Below, piece after piece: positions 6,686-13,096 of a DNA stretch of 13,457 nt. Where the stretch lies: contig JASEIE010000072.1 of the NCBI GenBank assembly GCA_030024065.1, positions 1-13,457 on the forward strand, in the 5' to 3' direction. A program made the position numbers and the translations under genes. Source of the stretch: Thermodesulfobacteriota bacterium (GTDB lineage Bacteria; Desulfobacterota; BSN033; UBA1163). The notes under the pieces are model-generated. The model searched no databases. It was given only the letters and a program-made list of their open reading frames with translations, and was not told where the DNA came from. How positions within the stretch are numbered: the first letter of the stretch is position 1; every line of letters starts with the position of its first letter.

Positions 6686-8212
6686 CTATTTCAGTCCGAC
6701 GCGGTGAAGGTTGATCCGGCTGTCAGAGCTTGGCACCCAATTCTCAACATTTTTGGAACAGGCTTCAATCTCCATGGGAACATATCCGAATACCCATGGC
6801 GCATCGTTATAGATGATTTCCTGAGCCTTTAAATAAATATCCTTCGCTCTGTCCGGGTTGGTCTCGATTCCGCCTTTTTTTAACAGGTCGTCAAGCTCTG
6901 GATTCGCATACTGTGAGTAATTGCCTCTATCCTTGCTCATCAGTTTTGGGTTCAATAAATCATAAGGATGGAGGGTTGAATTCCCCCAACTCTGGAAGAC
7001 CATCTTTCTCTCGCCGTTTAATGCGAGTGGCCTGAGCACACCCCAATCCCATATTCGAGCGGAGGCCTCTATCCCGATGGCTCTGAATTGTTGGGCGGCC
7101 ACCTCAGCGATTTCCTTATAGGTATCGATGGTATCAATAACCAGAGGAAATCCCTTTGAATGGCCGGCTTCCGCAAGAAGCTTCTTGCTGAGGGCCGGGT
7201 CATATTTATGCGGAATAAGATTAGTATTCAGATATAACCCATGGGGGAGAATCGCACCGGCCATCCTCTTTGCAAGCCCGCTTAAGATTTTCTCAACAAT
7301 GATATCCATGTTCAAAGCGTGGTTCATCGCTCTTCTTACCCGGGCATCATTGAAGGGAGGCTGGTTAACATTCATTTCAAACATGTGAACCCTTGTGCCG
7401 AGGGCTGTCTTCACCACGACGTTAGGGTCCCTCTTAAGTGTCTCTACCATGTGGGGTGGCACACCCTGGATGATATGAGCTTTGCCGGCTTGAAGCGCAG
7501 TAATCCTGGTCGCTGTTTCCGGGATCACCTCAAAAATCACCCTTTTTAAGGGAGGAGGTCCCACGGGCGAGATCTCCGGAGAGCCACCGTAATACTTATC
7601 ATATCGTTCCATTACAATTCGTTCGTCCAGTTTTGCTTCCACGAATTTAAAAGGTCCTGCCCCGATTGGCTTGGCAAGGAATCCCTTTGTTCCGACACTT
7701 TCCAGGTATTTCTTGGGTATAATCTGCTGATGGGGAAGCATAGCCAGCAAGATAGGCCATGGGGAGCTCAAATGAAATCTGACGTTATGATCATCGATTT
7801 TCTCTACCTTCTGAAGCGGGTCGATCAACCCTTTCCTCATGGCTGTCTTACCATCAATGGCATTCTCTGTGATAATCCTATCAAAAGTGAATTTTACATC
7901 ATCCGCTGTCAGAGGGTCCCCGTTATGGAAGGTGATACCCCTTCTGATCTTGAATTCCCAGACCGTCGGGCTGGGGTTTTTCCATGATTCCGCAATCTCC
8001 GATACGATCTTGCCATCAGGTGTCCGGGTGACCAGGCCGTCAAACATATTCCGGACCACCGTCTCCGTGGGCCTGTCCCTGTGATTCGCAGGATCCAGAG
8101 TAAGCACGCTGCTCATGATTCCCACGACCAGGGTCTTATCCTGGGAGTAAACGTTGAAAGAAGGGATAAAAACCAGCAACAACAGGACCAATAGAATCAT
8201 TGACTTTTTCAT
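6686..8212 (-). CDS. Family-5 extracellular solute-binding protein of peptide ABC importer
   Basis: A 508-residue periplasmic receptor of the DppA/OppA type. The N-terminus MKKSMILLVLLLLVFIPSFN is a classical Sec signal peptide, probably cut near VYSQ (about residues 21-24). There is no lipobox cysteine, so it is a soluble periplasmic protein, consistent with a Gram-negative cell. Family markers are clear: LVVGIMSSVLTLDPANHRD (28-46), LAESW-like AESWKNPSPTVWEFKIR (74-90), RRGITFHNGDPLTADDV (90-106) and VRRAMNHALNMDIIVEKIL (near 290-310). Length is normal. The ATG at 8212 has a strong ribosome site (AGGAGG, about six bases upstream). It comes before the permeases in the operon, as usual. The ligand cannot be assigned; family members bind peptides, nickel chelates, opines, glutathione or sugars. 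Confidence 0.95.
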   Translation of the reverse strand: MKKSMILLVLLLLVFIPSFNVYSQDKTLVVGIMSSVLTLDPANHRDRPTETVVRNMFDGLVTRTPDGKIVSEIAESWKNPSPTVWEFKIRRGITFHNGDPLTADDVKFTFDRIITENAIDGKTAMRKGLIDPLQKVEKIDDHNVRFHLSSPWPILLAMLPHQQIIPKKYLESVGTKGFLAKPIGAGPFKFVEAKLDERIVMERYDKYYGGSPEISPVGPPPLKRVIFEVIPETATRITALQAGKAHIIQGVPPHMVETLKRDPNVVVKTALGTRVHMFEMNVNQPPFNDARVRRAMNHALNMDIIVEKILSGLAKRMAGAILPHGLYLNTNLIPHKYDPALSKKLLAEAGHSKGFPLVIDTIDTYKEIAEVAAQQFRAIGIEASARIWDWGVLRPLALNGERKMVFQSWGNSTLHPYDLLNPKLMSKDRGNYSQYANPELDDLLKKGGIETNPDRAKDIYLKAQEIIYNDAPWVFGYVPMEIEACSKNVENWVPSSDSRINLHRVGLK

Positions 8213-8287
8213 CTTCTTCCTCCTTCCTAAAATTTTTAAATTAATGTGTAACCGATGCTCCTCACCCCTGTCACATAAAGCTGTTTT

Positions 8288-8329
8288 ACCCCGTTAGAAA
8301 TAATGCCCCGCTGGAATTTCTAACGGGGT
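8288..8329. repeat. Perfect 14-bp inverted repeat abutting the DUF4387 stop codon
   Basis: ACCCCGTTAGAAAT (8288-8301) and ATTTCTAACGGGGT (8316-8329) are perfectly complementary around a 14-base loop. On the minus strand the stem starts immediately after the DUF4387 TAA. It is not followed by a T run in either direction, so it is not a standard intrinsic terminator. The loop itself contains a second CGGGG that could pair with the same CCCCG, giving an alternative shorter hairpin. It could be an mRNA-stabilising or attenuating structure between the AtuA/DUF4387 genes and the transporter, or a genomic palindromic repeat. Confidence 0.75.
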
Positions 8330-8656
8330 TTACTGCTCCACTGGAATCTCGATGTCCAGCAGAGGAGGATATTGCTGACAACCGAAGATATCGCTTTCAC
8401 CAGCACTTCCGCTTGGTATACTCCGATAGATAGTAAATTTTATTGCATAGGCAGGGTCGAATTCTACGAAATCGCTTATCCGCTCTTCCGGGATGTTAAA
8501 TAATTTCGCTATCGTCCTGCTGGTCAAGGCCTTGCTTTTTTTCATTAACTCATAACTTTCTTTTTCTCTGAAAATAATATCAAAGGTAATCTTGTCTGTT
8601 CCGGCGTTTTTGCTTCGGATGGTTTTGGCAAGCTCAACTAATTTTTTTGTTTTCAT
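8330..8656 (-). CDS. DUF4387 domain protein
   Basis: A protein of about 108 residues starting MKTKKLVELAKTIRSKNAG. It matches DUF4387 throughout: 'LA..IRSKNAG....T.DI+F....Y' (about 4-36), 'T...IA.L+.+PEE.+..FV.FDPA.AIK.TI.R' (about 45-79) and 'PSGS.GE.D+FG.QQ..PLLD+.IP' (about 81-105). The ATG at 8656 is preferred because GGAAGGG sits six bases upstream. An in-frame ATG at 8671 directly follows the TAA of the AtuA-like gene but has no ribosome site of its own. DUF4387 proteins are usually found beside, or fused to the C-terminus of, AtuA-like (DUF1446) proteins, as here, which suggests a two-subunit complex. The biochemical function is not established. Confidence 0.92.
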   Translation of the reverse strand: MKTKKLVELAKTIRSKNAGTDKITFDIIFREKESYELMKKSKALTSRTIAKLFNIPEERISDFVEFDPAYAIKFTIYRSIPSGSAGESDIFGCQQYPPLLDIEIPVEQ

Positions 8657-8671
8657 TGTACGCCCTTCCAT

Positions 8672-10039
8672 TTACCCAACGGGTATTTCGTGGATTTTGA
8701 AAAGCTCCATCGGATCGTCCACGGGAATGACATGGTTCATCGTCCACCTGTAAGCGGGGGGCGCAGGCAACACCCCGTCTATTACAAAAGCAGCAGTGCC
8801 TGCCGTTCCTTTCACTTCAGGGAGCCTCGCATAAAAAATTTGCCTAGACCCGATCAACGTCACCTCTTCAGCCATCTCCTTTGTTGGCGCTACCCCTTCA
8901 ACGATGATACAGAGTTCATGCGATTTAATTTCTTTGACAGGCTCCATCTCGCCCATGATCGCATTTTTCCCATAAATCTTATAATATAACTGATAACCTT
9001 TATTTGAAAATCTCTCCTCCACTTGACTTTGAGCCCATTGAATCACTTTATCAATATTTAGAATGGTGTAGGGGTCTCTAATCCCAACAATACCGATATA
9101 ACGCTCCCCGACTTTCCCCGACCCTTCGAGCTTCACCTTTATCTTTCCCTGACTGTGTATAAACTTCTGTCCGGTGATCCGCGTCGTTTTTTCATCGACC
9201 TGCTCATAGTTGCAGTGGGTCATATCGAGCATCCCGCCTGCAAAATATTCATAGAATGGATTGGAACGTTCATACATCGCATGACCGGCAACGGATGCAA
9301 TCGTACAGCGCTGATCTGGATGCATTGCAGTCACCTTCACATCCTTATGCGTAATTGTCCCGATCACGGTCTCTTTAGCCATGTAAGGTTCTGCACAGAA
9401 TGAGGCGCATTCGAGAACCTTACCGATATAATAAGAATGACTTTCCGGGAACCCTTCATAGATGGCAGCCGCCGCAAAAATCGCAGCATCACTACTTCTG
9501 CCACCGATGATCACATCGGCCCCCATTTCAAGTGCCCTCACAAAAGGATGCACACCCGCCATGGCAACGATCCTATCCGTTCGTTCAAGCTCTTCGGGTG
9601 CCAGGTTCTCTCTGGCATCCAGACCTTCAATGACAATTCCTTGCTCCATTTTCCTCCTGACCCATTCCTTATCGAGCTCGGAATAGAAATAGACCAGCTT
9701 AAAAGGAGCAAGATGATGTTTTTTGGACAATGCCTTAATCATTTCAACATACATGTCCACCCTGCTGTTGGTTCCCGTATCGCCGCTCGACCCGATCATC
9801 ATGGGGACCCCCTGTTTTCTTGCAGCGATAAGCATCAATTCAAGGTCGTGCTTCTGCCATTCGTAGGGGCTGACACTCGTATCGCTTCCAAGAGGTCCGG
9901 GACCGATGTCATCACTTCCTGAGTCACAACAGTAGTAGTCCGGTTTGGTTTCTGCCCCGATCCAGAAACTGTCTTCTTTTGTTGGTGCAAAACCAAGATG
10001 TCCGTTAGGGCAAAGAATGCGCAACTGTCTTTTATTCAT
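8672..10039 (-). CDS. AtuA-like (DUF1446) acyclic terpene utilization family protein
   Basis: A 455-residue cytoplasmic protein of the DUF1446/AtuA family. The N-terminal CPNGHLGFAP (10-19), the acidic SGSDDIGPGPLGSD (40-53), GSSGDTGTNSRVD (83-95) and ADVIIGGRSSDAAIFAAA (174-191) segments are the conserved blocks. AtuA was named from acyclic terpene (citronellol) catabolism in Pseudomonas, but the family is much wider and its reaction is not established. This copy lacks the extra C-terminal domain of long family members and instead has a separate DUF4387 gene directly downstream. Its ATG follows the TAG of the regulator gene with no gap (TAGATG), with AAGGGG eight bases upstream, so regulator and enzyme are co-transcribed. 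A role in terpene use is not supported by anything nearby; the neighbouring peptide importer suggests another substrate. Confidence 0.9.
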   Translation of the reverse strand: MNKRQLRILCPNGHLGFAPTKEDSFWIGAETKPDYYCCDSGSDDIGPGPLGSDTSVSPYEWQKHDLELMLIAARKQGVPMMIGSSGDTGTNSRVDMYVEMIKALSKKHHLAPFKLVYFYSELDKEWVRRKMEQGIVIEGLDARENLAPEELERTDRIVAMAGVHPFVRALEMGADVIIGGRSSDAAIFAAAAIYEGFPESHSYYIGKVLECASFCAEPYMAKETVIGTITHKDVKVTAMHPDQRCTIASVAGHAMYERSNPFYEYFAGGMLDMTHCNYEQVDEKTTRITGQKFIHSQGKIKVKLEGSGKVGERYIGIVGIRDPYTILNIDKVIQWAQSQVEERFSNKGYQLYYKIYGKNAIMGEMEPVKEIKSHELCIIVEGVAPTKEMAEEVTLIGSRQIFYARLPEVKGTAGTAAFVIDGVLPAPPAYRWTMNHVIPVDDPMELFKIHEIPVG

Positions 10040-10849
10040 CTATTTTTCCCCTTCGTAAGGGCGCCGGTACCCATCTCTCTTCATTTCCGGCAGGGATAAT
10101 TCCCGTGTGATATAGAATTTGTATCTGTCCCCCCGGTACATCGCCTTTCTGAACTCCAAGGGGCGATGATCCGTCGTGAAAAATACGGAGGTTATCATAA
10201 AAATGGCACCCCCTTTTTCCACATGCATCAGAGAGGCAAGGCTTTCATCTGCCACGGTTGCCTCAAACGTCTGGTTTACCATCCCGGGGAAGAGGCCTAC
10301 AGACTCTCCATACAGATCATAGGTGGAGAAAGAGATGCCCTTTTTTTCTCTTTTGATTGCCTCTCTCGCCATTTTCTTGCCAATGGCGAGAGGGAAGGAT
10401 GATTCGTAGGAGACCAGAGGCTCTCCGTCCCCCACTCCCAACAAACGCAATTTCAGTATCTGGTTGGTGATAGAGATATCGAGGATTTTAGCAATCTGAA
10501 AATCAGCAGGAAGGACTTCATTTCCCAAAACCCTTGTCGACGGTTTCATCCCCAAATCCAAAACCGTCCTGGTAAAATTGATAATGCGCGTTAATCCCTG
10601 ATTGATCTTTCGTTTCGACACAAAGGTTCCTTTCCCCTGTTTTCGGTAGAGCATGCCTTCATTGATCATCTCGGATATTGCCTGCCTGACCGTGATTCGA
10701 CTGGTGTGATATTTTTGGCAAAGAATTCTCTCGGAAGGGATAAGTTGATCAGGTTTAAATTCTCCTTCTTCGATTTGCTGGCGAAGTATTTTTTTAAGCT
10801 GTTCATATAATGGGGTGGATTCGTTATTTTTTAACAATTTAACCTCCAT
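10040..10849 (-). CDS. GntR-family regulator, HutC subfamily (HTH plus UTRA)
   Basis: A 269-residue one-component regulator. Residues about 12-78 form the GntR winged helix-turn-helix: STPLYEQLKKILRQQIEEGE, then LIPSERILCQKYHTSRITVRQAI and the wing EGMLYRKQGKGTFV. Residues about 95-245 form a UTRA effector-binding domain, with 'R..LGDGEPLV.YE..FP' and 'PLEFRKAMYRGDRYKFYI' blocks. HutC-type members usually repress nearby catabolic genes and are released by a pathway metabolite. It is the first gene of the run and sits behind a promoter with nested inverted repeats, so autoregulation is likely. The ATG at 10849 has no good ribosome site. A TTG four codons later (10837) is preceded by GGAGG and is an alternative start; both leave the HTH intact. 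Confidence 0.94.
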   Translation of the reverse strand: MEVKLLKNNESTPLYEQLKKILRQQIEEGEFKPDQLIPSERILCQKYHTSRITVRQAISEMINEGMLYRKQGKGTFVSKRKINQGLTRIINFTRTVLDLGMKPSTRVLGNEVLPADFQIAKILDISITNQILKLRLLGVGDGEPLVSYESSFPLAIGKKMAREAIKREKKGISFSTYDLYGESVGLFPGMVNQTFEATVADESLASLMHVEKGGAIFMITSVFFTTDHRPLEFRKAMYRGDRYKFYITRELSLPEMKRDGYRRPYEGEK

Positions 10850-10886
10850 TATAGGTTCATAAGATATGGGCCAAAACGTCCTGTCA

Positions 10887-10912
10887 TAACTGGTTATTAC
10901 CAGTACCAGTTA
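10887..10912. promoter_or_regulatory. Probable GntR operator with nested inverted repeats
   Basis: TAACTGGT (10887-10894) and ACCAGTTA (10905-10912) form a perfect 8-bp inverted repeat with a 10-base spacer. Inside it, ACTGGT (10889-10894) and ACCAGT (10899-10904) form a second inverted repeat with a four-base spacer. The inner GGT..ACC core resembles GntR/HutC operators. The site overlaps the predicted -10 of the regulator promoter and extends just downstream, a typical position for repression. Confidence 0.65.
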
Positions 10913-10938
10913 ATATATTGAACAGTGATTTTTGTCAA
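10910..10938 (-). promoter_or_regulatory. Putative sigma-70 promoter of the regulator-led operon
   Basis: On the minus strand a perfect TTGACA (10938-10933) is followed after 17 bases by TATTAA (10915-10910). TATATT at 15 bases is an alternative -10. The expected start falls within the nested inverted repeats, about 50-60 bases before the regulator ATG. Confidence 0.6.
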
Positions 10939-10963
10939 GGAAAATTTTTCCACAAAATAGTTA

Positions 10964-10992
10964 TTGTCTTTTTATTTGAATCTCATTATTTT
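10964..10992 (+). promoter_or_regulatory. Putative promoter of the nitroreductase gene
   Basis: TTGTCT (10964-10969) and TATTTT (10987-10992) are 17 bases apart in an AT-rich stretch, and the ribosome site GGAGGTG follows at 11001-11007. The nested operator lies about 50 bases upstream of the -35, so control of this gene by the GntR protein is possible but less direct. Confidence 0.4.
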
Positions 10993-11011
10993 TGTTTAAT
11001 GGAGGTGCTTT

Positions 11012-11752
11012 ATGAATCGAGGGAAAGAAGGGATTGGAGACCTTTATCATCAAGAGACGAAGTATCGAAGGGAGGCAATGGACCGGGGTGGACTGGATTG
11101 GGCAAATCAACCCTCCCCCGACAAGGGATTTTCCCATCCGTTAAAGAAATTCCCCATCCGCCCCATTGATCAGAAGGGTGGAAAGCCCCTCTGGGAGACC
11201 ATTGCCAAAAGACGGTCGATCAGGGAATTTTCCTCTCAATCTATCACCTTCTCCGAACTCTCCCAATTACTCTGGGCAACGCAGGGGATCACCTCAAAGG
11301 CCTGGGGATACGATTTCAGGGCTTGTCCCTCTGCAGGAGCCCTCTATCCCATTGAGACCTATATCATCGCTAACCGGGTCGAAGAGATATCACCCGGTCT
11401 CTACCATTACGATGTGAAGAAAGCCGAATTGATCCTTCTGGAAGAGGGCAATTTGGGTTCTGAACTTTCCCGCGCCGGACTCGGCCAGGAAATGCTCGAA
11501 GAGGCCGCGTGTGTCTTTGTCTGGACAGCGATTATAGAGCGTTCGAAGTGGAAGTATCGAGAGAGGGCCTATCGTTACATCTATATGGATGCCGGACATA
11601 TCGGGCAGAATCTCTACTTAACTGCGACTGGACTTGGTCTGGGCTGTTGCACAGTGGGCGCTTTCTTCGATGAGGAAGTGGATAGACTCATCGGAGTCGA
11701 TGGAAAGAATGAGATATCAATCTATCTTGGAGCCATCGGCCGGCCTCAATAA
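11012..11752 (+). CDS. SagB-type nitroreductase-fold dehydrogenase
   Basis: A 246-residue flavoprotein of the nitroreductase superfamily, SagB-type. The N-terminal LYHQETKYRRE segment and the proline-rich linker are characteristic of that subgroup. FMN-site motifs follow: KRRSIREF (66-73), LLWATQGI (86-93), PSAGALYPIETY (106-117), GLYHYD (129-134), ERAYRYIYMDAGHIGQNLYL (184-203) and GLGLGCC (207-213). SagB proteins oxidise azoline rings in modified peptides, but many stand-alone relatives have unknown substrates. There is no cyclodehydratase (SagC/D) or precursor peptide gene visible here, so a peptide-modification role is not supported. The ATG follows GGAGGTG by four bases. It is divergent from the GntR gene, with a 160-base shared intergenic region. 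Confidence 0.9.
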   Translation: MNRGKEGIGDLYHQETKYRREAMDRGGLDWANQPSPDKGFSHPLKKFPIRPIDQKGGKPLWETIAKRRSIREFSSQSITFSELSQLLWATQGITSKAWGYDFRACPSAGALYPIETYIIANRVEEISPGLYHYDVKKAELILLEEGNLGSELSRAGLGQEMLEEAACVFVWTAIIERSKWKYRERAYRYIYMDAGHIGQNLYLTATGLGLGCCTVGAFFDEEVDRLIGVDGKNEISIYLGAIGRPQ

Positions 11753-11755
11753 ATA

Positions 11756-11826
11756 AGTTCAGAGTTCGGAGTAATGAGTTCGGAGCAATGATGAATTTAT
11801 TAAAATCCTTGATAAAACTCCGAACT
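11756..11826. repeat. AGTTC(A/G)GAG direct repeats with an inverted partner
   Basis: AGTTCAGAG (11756-11764) is followed by two exact AGTTCGGAG copies (11763-11771 and 11777-11785) and, after a 32-base AT-rich stretch, by the complement CTCCGAACT (11818-11826). The 9-bp stem follows the nitroreductase stop directly but is not trailed by a T run. It could still limit read-through or be a decayed intergenic repeat. The rest of the gap to 11945 is AT-rich with nothing else recognisable. Confidence 0.55.
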
Positions 11827-11945
11827 TAGATCAGAGTACAAATTCAATACAGGTGGGTCATAAATCAGACGTTATCTAACATGAATCTGATAGATCTTCT
11901 CTTCCATAATACAAAAAATCTAAAACAAATCAATATGTTATATTA

Positions 11946-11975
11946 TTGTCATGGAAAAAATGATTATGGTATAGA
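11946..11975 (+). promoter_or_regulatory. Putative promoter of the lipoprotein/zinc-motif unit
   Basis: TTGTCA (11946-11951) and TATAGA (11970-11975) are separated by 18 bases. The predicted start near 11982 leaves a leader of about 30 bases that contains a strong AGGAGGTG ribosome site. Confidence 0.55.
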
Positions 11976-12011
11976 AATTGCTGTAAAACGTTAATATTCA
12001 GGAGGTGAAAA

Positions 12012-12656
12012 ATGGTGATGAGAAAAATAACCTTTATCGTTGTTCTGATTTCTTTTCTTTTAGCGGGATGTGCCGGAGTTCCTGTTCGTGAGGCTGTCAA
12101 AGTTGCCCTCAACCTGCCTGTGGGGAAGATCGAGGGAAATCAATTTACAGGTATTCGGTTTCCATTTAAGGTATCAGCTCCTCCTCATTGGAAAATAGCC
12201 ACAGAATTTCCGAATTTTATGTTAGATCTGGGCTATGAAAAACCGGGATTGGAGGAGTCGGAAGTCTTTGTTTTCAATCCAACCACGCAATCAAACATTC
12301 AGATCGATTTAACACCAGCAGGTCGGTATTCAAAATTTAGCCAGGAATCGATCGAATGGCTTACGACAGCAGCCACGGGAAGCTTTAAGCAAGAGTTGGA
12401 AGAGGAGCATGGCAAAGGAATTGAGGTAACGGTCGGTCCAACAGAACCCATCAATCTGAAGGGCGTTCAGTTTGCAGCGAAGAAATATGCAACCTATACC
12501 GTTAAGGGTGTGAAGAGGGAACAGGGGTGGATCTACGGATTTACAGAACCCTATCAGCTCTTCATCCTCTTTGTGATATTGGAAAGGGAAGGTGGGAGAG
12601 ACCGTGAAGATTTCCAGAAGATATTAAGTTCATTTGAGGTCATTCCGAAGAAGTAA
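12012..12656 (+). CDS. Unrecognised outer-membrane-type lipoprotein
   Basis: A 214-residue protein with a type II signal peptide: basic start MVMRK, hydrophobic stretch ITFIVVLISFL and lipobox LAGC with the lipidated Cys at residue 20. Ala at the +2 position favours the outer membrane by the E. coli rule. The mature part has no family I can name. It contains FPFKVSAPPHWKIA near residues 49-62, then alternating hydrophobic strands, and ends EDFQKILSSFEVIP, a layout reminiscent of small PsbP/Mog1-like alpha-beta domains. That resemblance is a guess from pattern. The start is well supported by GGAGGTG (12001-12007) four bases upstream. It precedes the zinc-motif gene by 26 bases and is probably co-transcribed with it up to the terminator at 12984-13018. 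Confidence 0.85.
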   Translation: MVMRKITFIVVLISFLLAGCAGVPVREAVKVALNLPVGKIEGNQFTGIRFPFKVSAPPHWKIATEFPNFMLDLGYEKPGLEESEVFVFNPTTQSNIQIDLTPAGRYSKFSQESIEWLTTAATGSFKQELEEEHGKGIEVTVGPTEPINLKGVQFAAKKYATYTVKGVKREQGWIYGFTEPYQLFILFVILEREGGRDREDFQKILSSFEVIPKK

Positions 12657-12682
12657 AAATTTAAAGAAAGGAGAATAGTCCA

Positions 12683-12928
12683 ATGGCAACGAAACCAAAA
12701 TCTGGAATTTACAAGTGCAAGAATTGCGGACTGGTTACAACGGAGAAAGGTCACCTCTGTGCTCCGCAGGAGATCAAGCGGGCCTATACCTGTGAGTATT
12801 GCGGCATCACGGTGAGCAATCCGAGGCATGTCTGCAAGCCCAAGGTGGCAAAGTTAAATTATACCTGTGATGCCTGCGGCAGGGTGGCAGTGGATAAGGG
12901 GGATTTATGCAAGCCAACTAAAATTTAG
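12683..12928 (+). CDS. Small protein with three CCHC-like zinc motifs
   Basis: An 81-residue protein made of three tandem repeats with an exact 25-residue period. Each starts Y-x-C and has the pattern C-x2-C-G-x7-(H/D)-x-C-x-P. The cysteines are 12/15/26, 37/40/51 and 62/65/76, and the fourth ligand position is His24, His49 and Asp74. The first two repeats are thus complete CCHC zinc sites, while the third has lost its His. The repeats are separated by Lys-rich linkers (KPKVAKLN type), and there is no signal peptide or membrane segment, so it is probably cytoplasmic. Zinc binding is inferred from the ligands; a nucleic-acid or protein partner is unknown. AAAGGAG (12665-12671) lies before the ATG. 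I do not recognise a named family. Confidence 0.85.
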   Translation: MATKPKSGIYKCKNCGLVTTEKGHLCAPQEIKRAYTCEYCGITVSNPRHVCKPKVAKLNYTCDACGRVAVDKGDLCKPTKI

Positions 12929-12983
12929 CAGTCAATCTGTTCAGTCATCCCATTAGGGGACATTTTAAAGGATACTATTCATC

Positions 12984-13018
12984 ATCCCATCAATCCCATC
13001 GATTGATGGGATTTTTTT
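12984..13018 (+). terminator. Strong intrinsic terminator after the zinc-motif gene
   Basis: ATCCCATCAAT (12984-12994) pairs perfectly with ATTGATGGGAT (13002-13012) around a 7-base loop, and seven T residues follow (13012-13018). It closes the lipoprotein/zinc-motif unit and separates it from the flavodiiron gene. Confidence 0.9.
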
Positions 13019-13028
13019 CTCAGGTCGG

Positions 13029-13057
13029 TTGATTTTTAAGAGGGAATTCTTTATGGT
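13029..13057 (+). promoter_or_regulatory. Possible promoter of the flavodiiron gene
   Basis: TTGATT (13029-13034) and TATGGT (13052-13057) are 17 bases apart, directly behind the terminator and about 40 bases before the ATG. The boxes are only moderate matches. Confidence 0.35.
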
Positions 13058-13096
13058 TAATTAAAAAATCACTTATGGGAATGGTGGAGGCCAGTT

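Noticed and set aside
6686..8212. Solute-binding protein as a lipoprotein
   Set aside because: There is no cysteine in or just after the signal peptide, so it is a soluble periplasmic protein.
9437..9922. 161-codon open frame on the plus strand
   Set aside because: It is antisense to the conserved AtuA-like gene and has no recognisable domain or ribosome site.
8672..10039. Naming the AtuA-like gene as a terpene catabolism gene
   Set aside because: No citronellyl or geranyl-CoA carboxylase, dehydrogenase or hydratase genes are nearby; the family name does not prove the substrate.
11012..11752. A thiazole/oxazole-modified peptide cluster built around the SagB-type gene
   Set aside because: No cyclodehydratase, precursor peptide or peptide-exporter gene is present in the window; the only ABC system is an importer.
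12554..12829. 91-codon minus-strand frame covering the lipoprotein/zinc-motif junction
   Set aside because: It runs antisense to two genes with good ribosome sites and its product has no family pattern.
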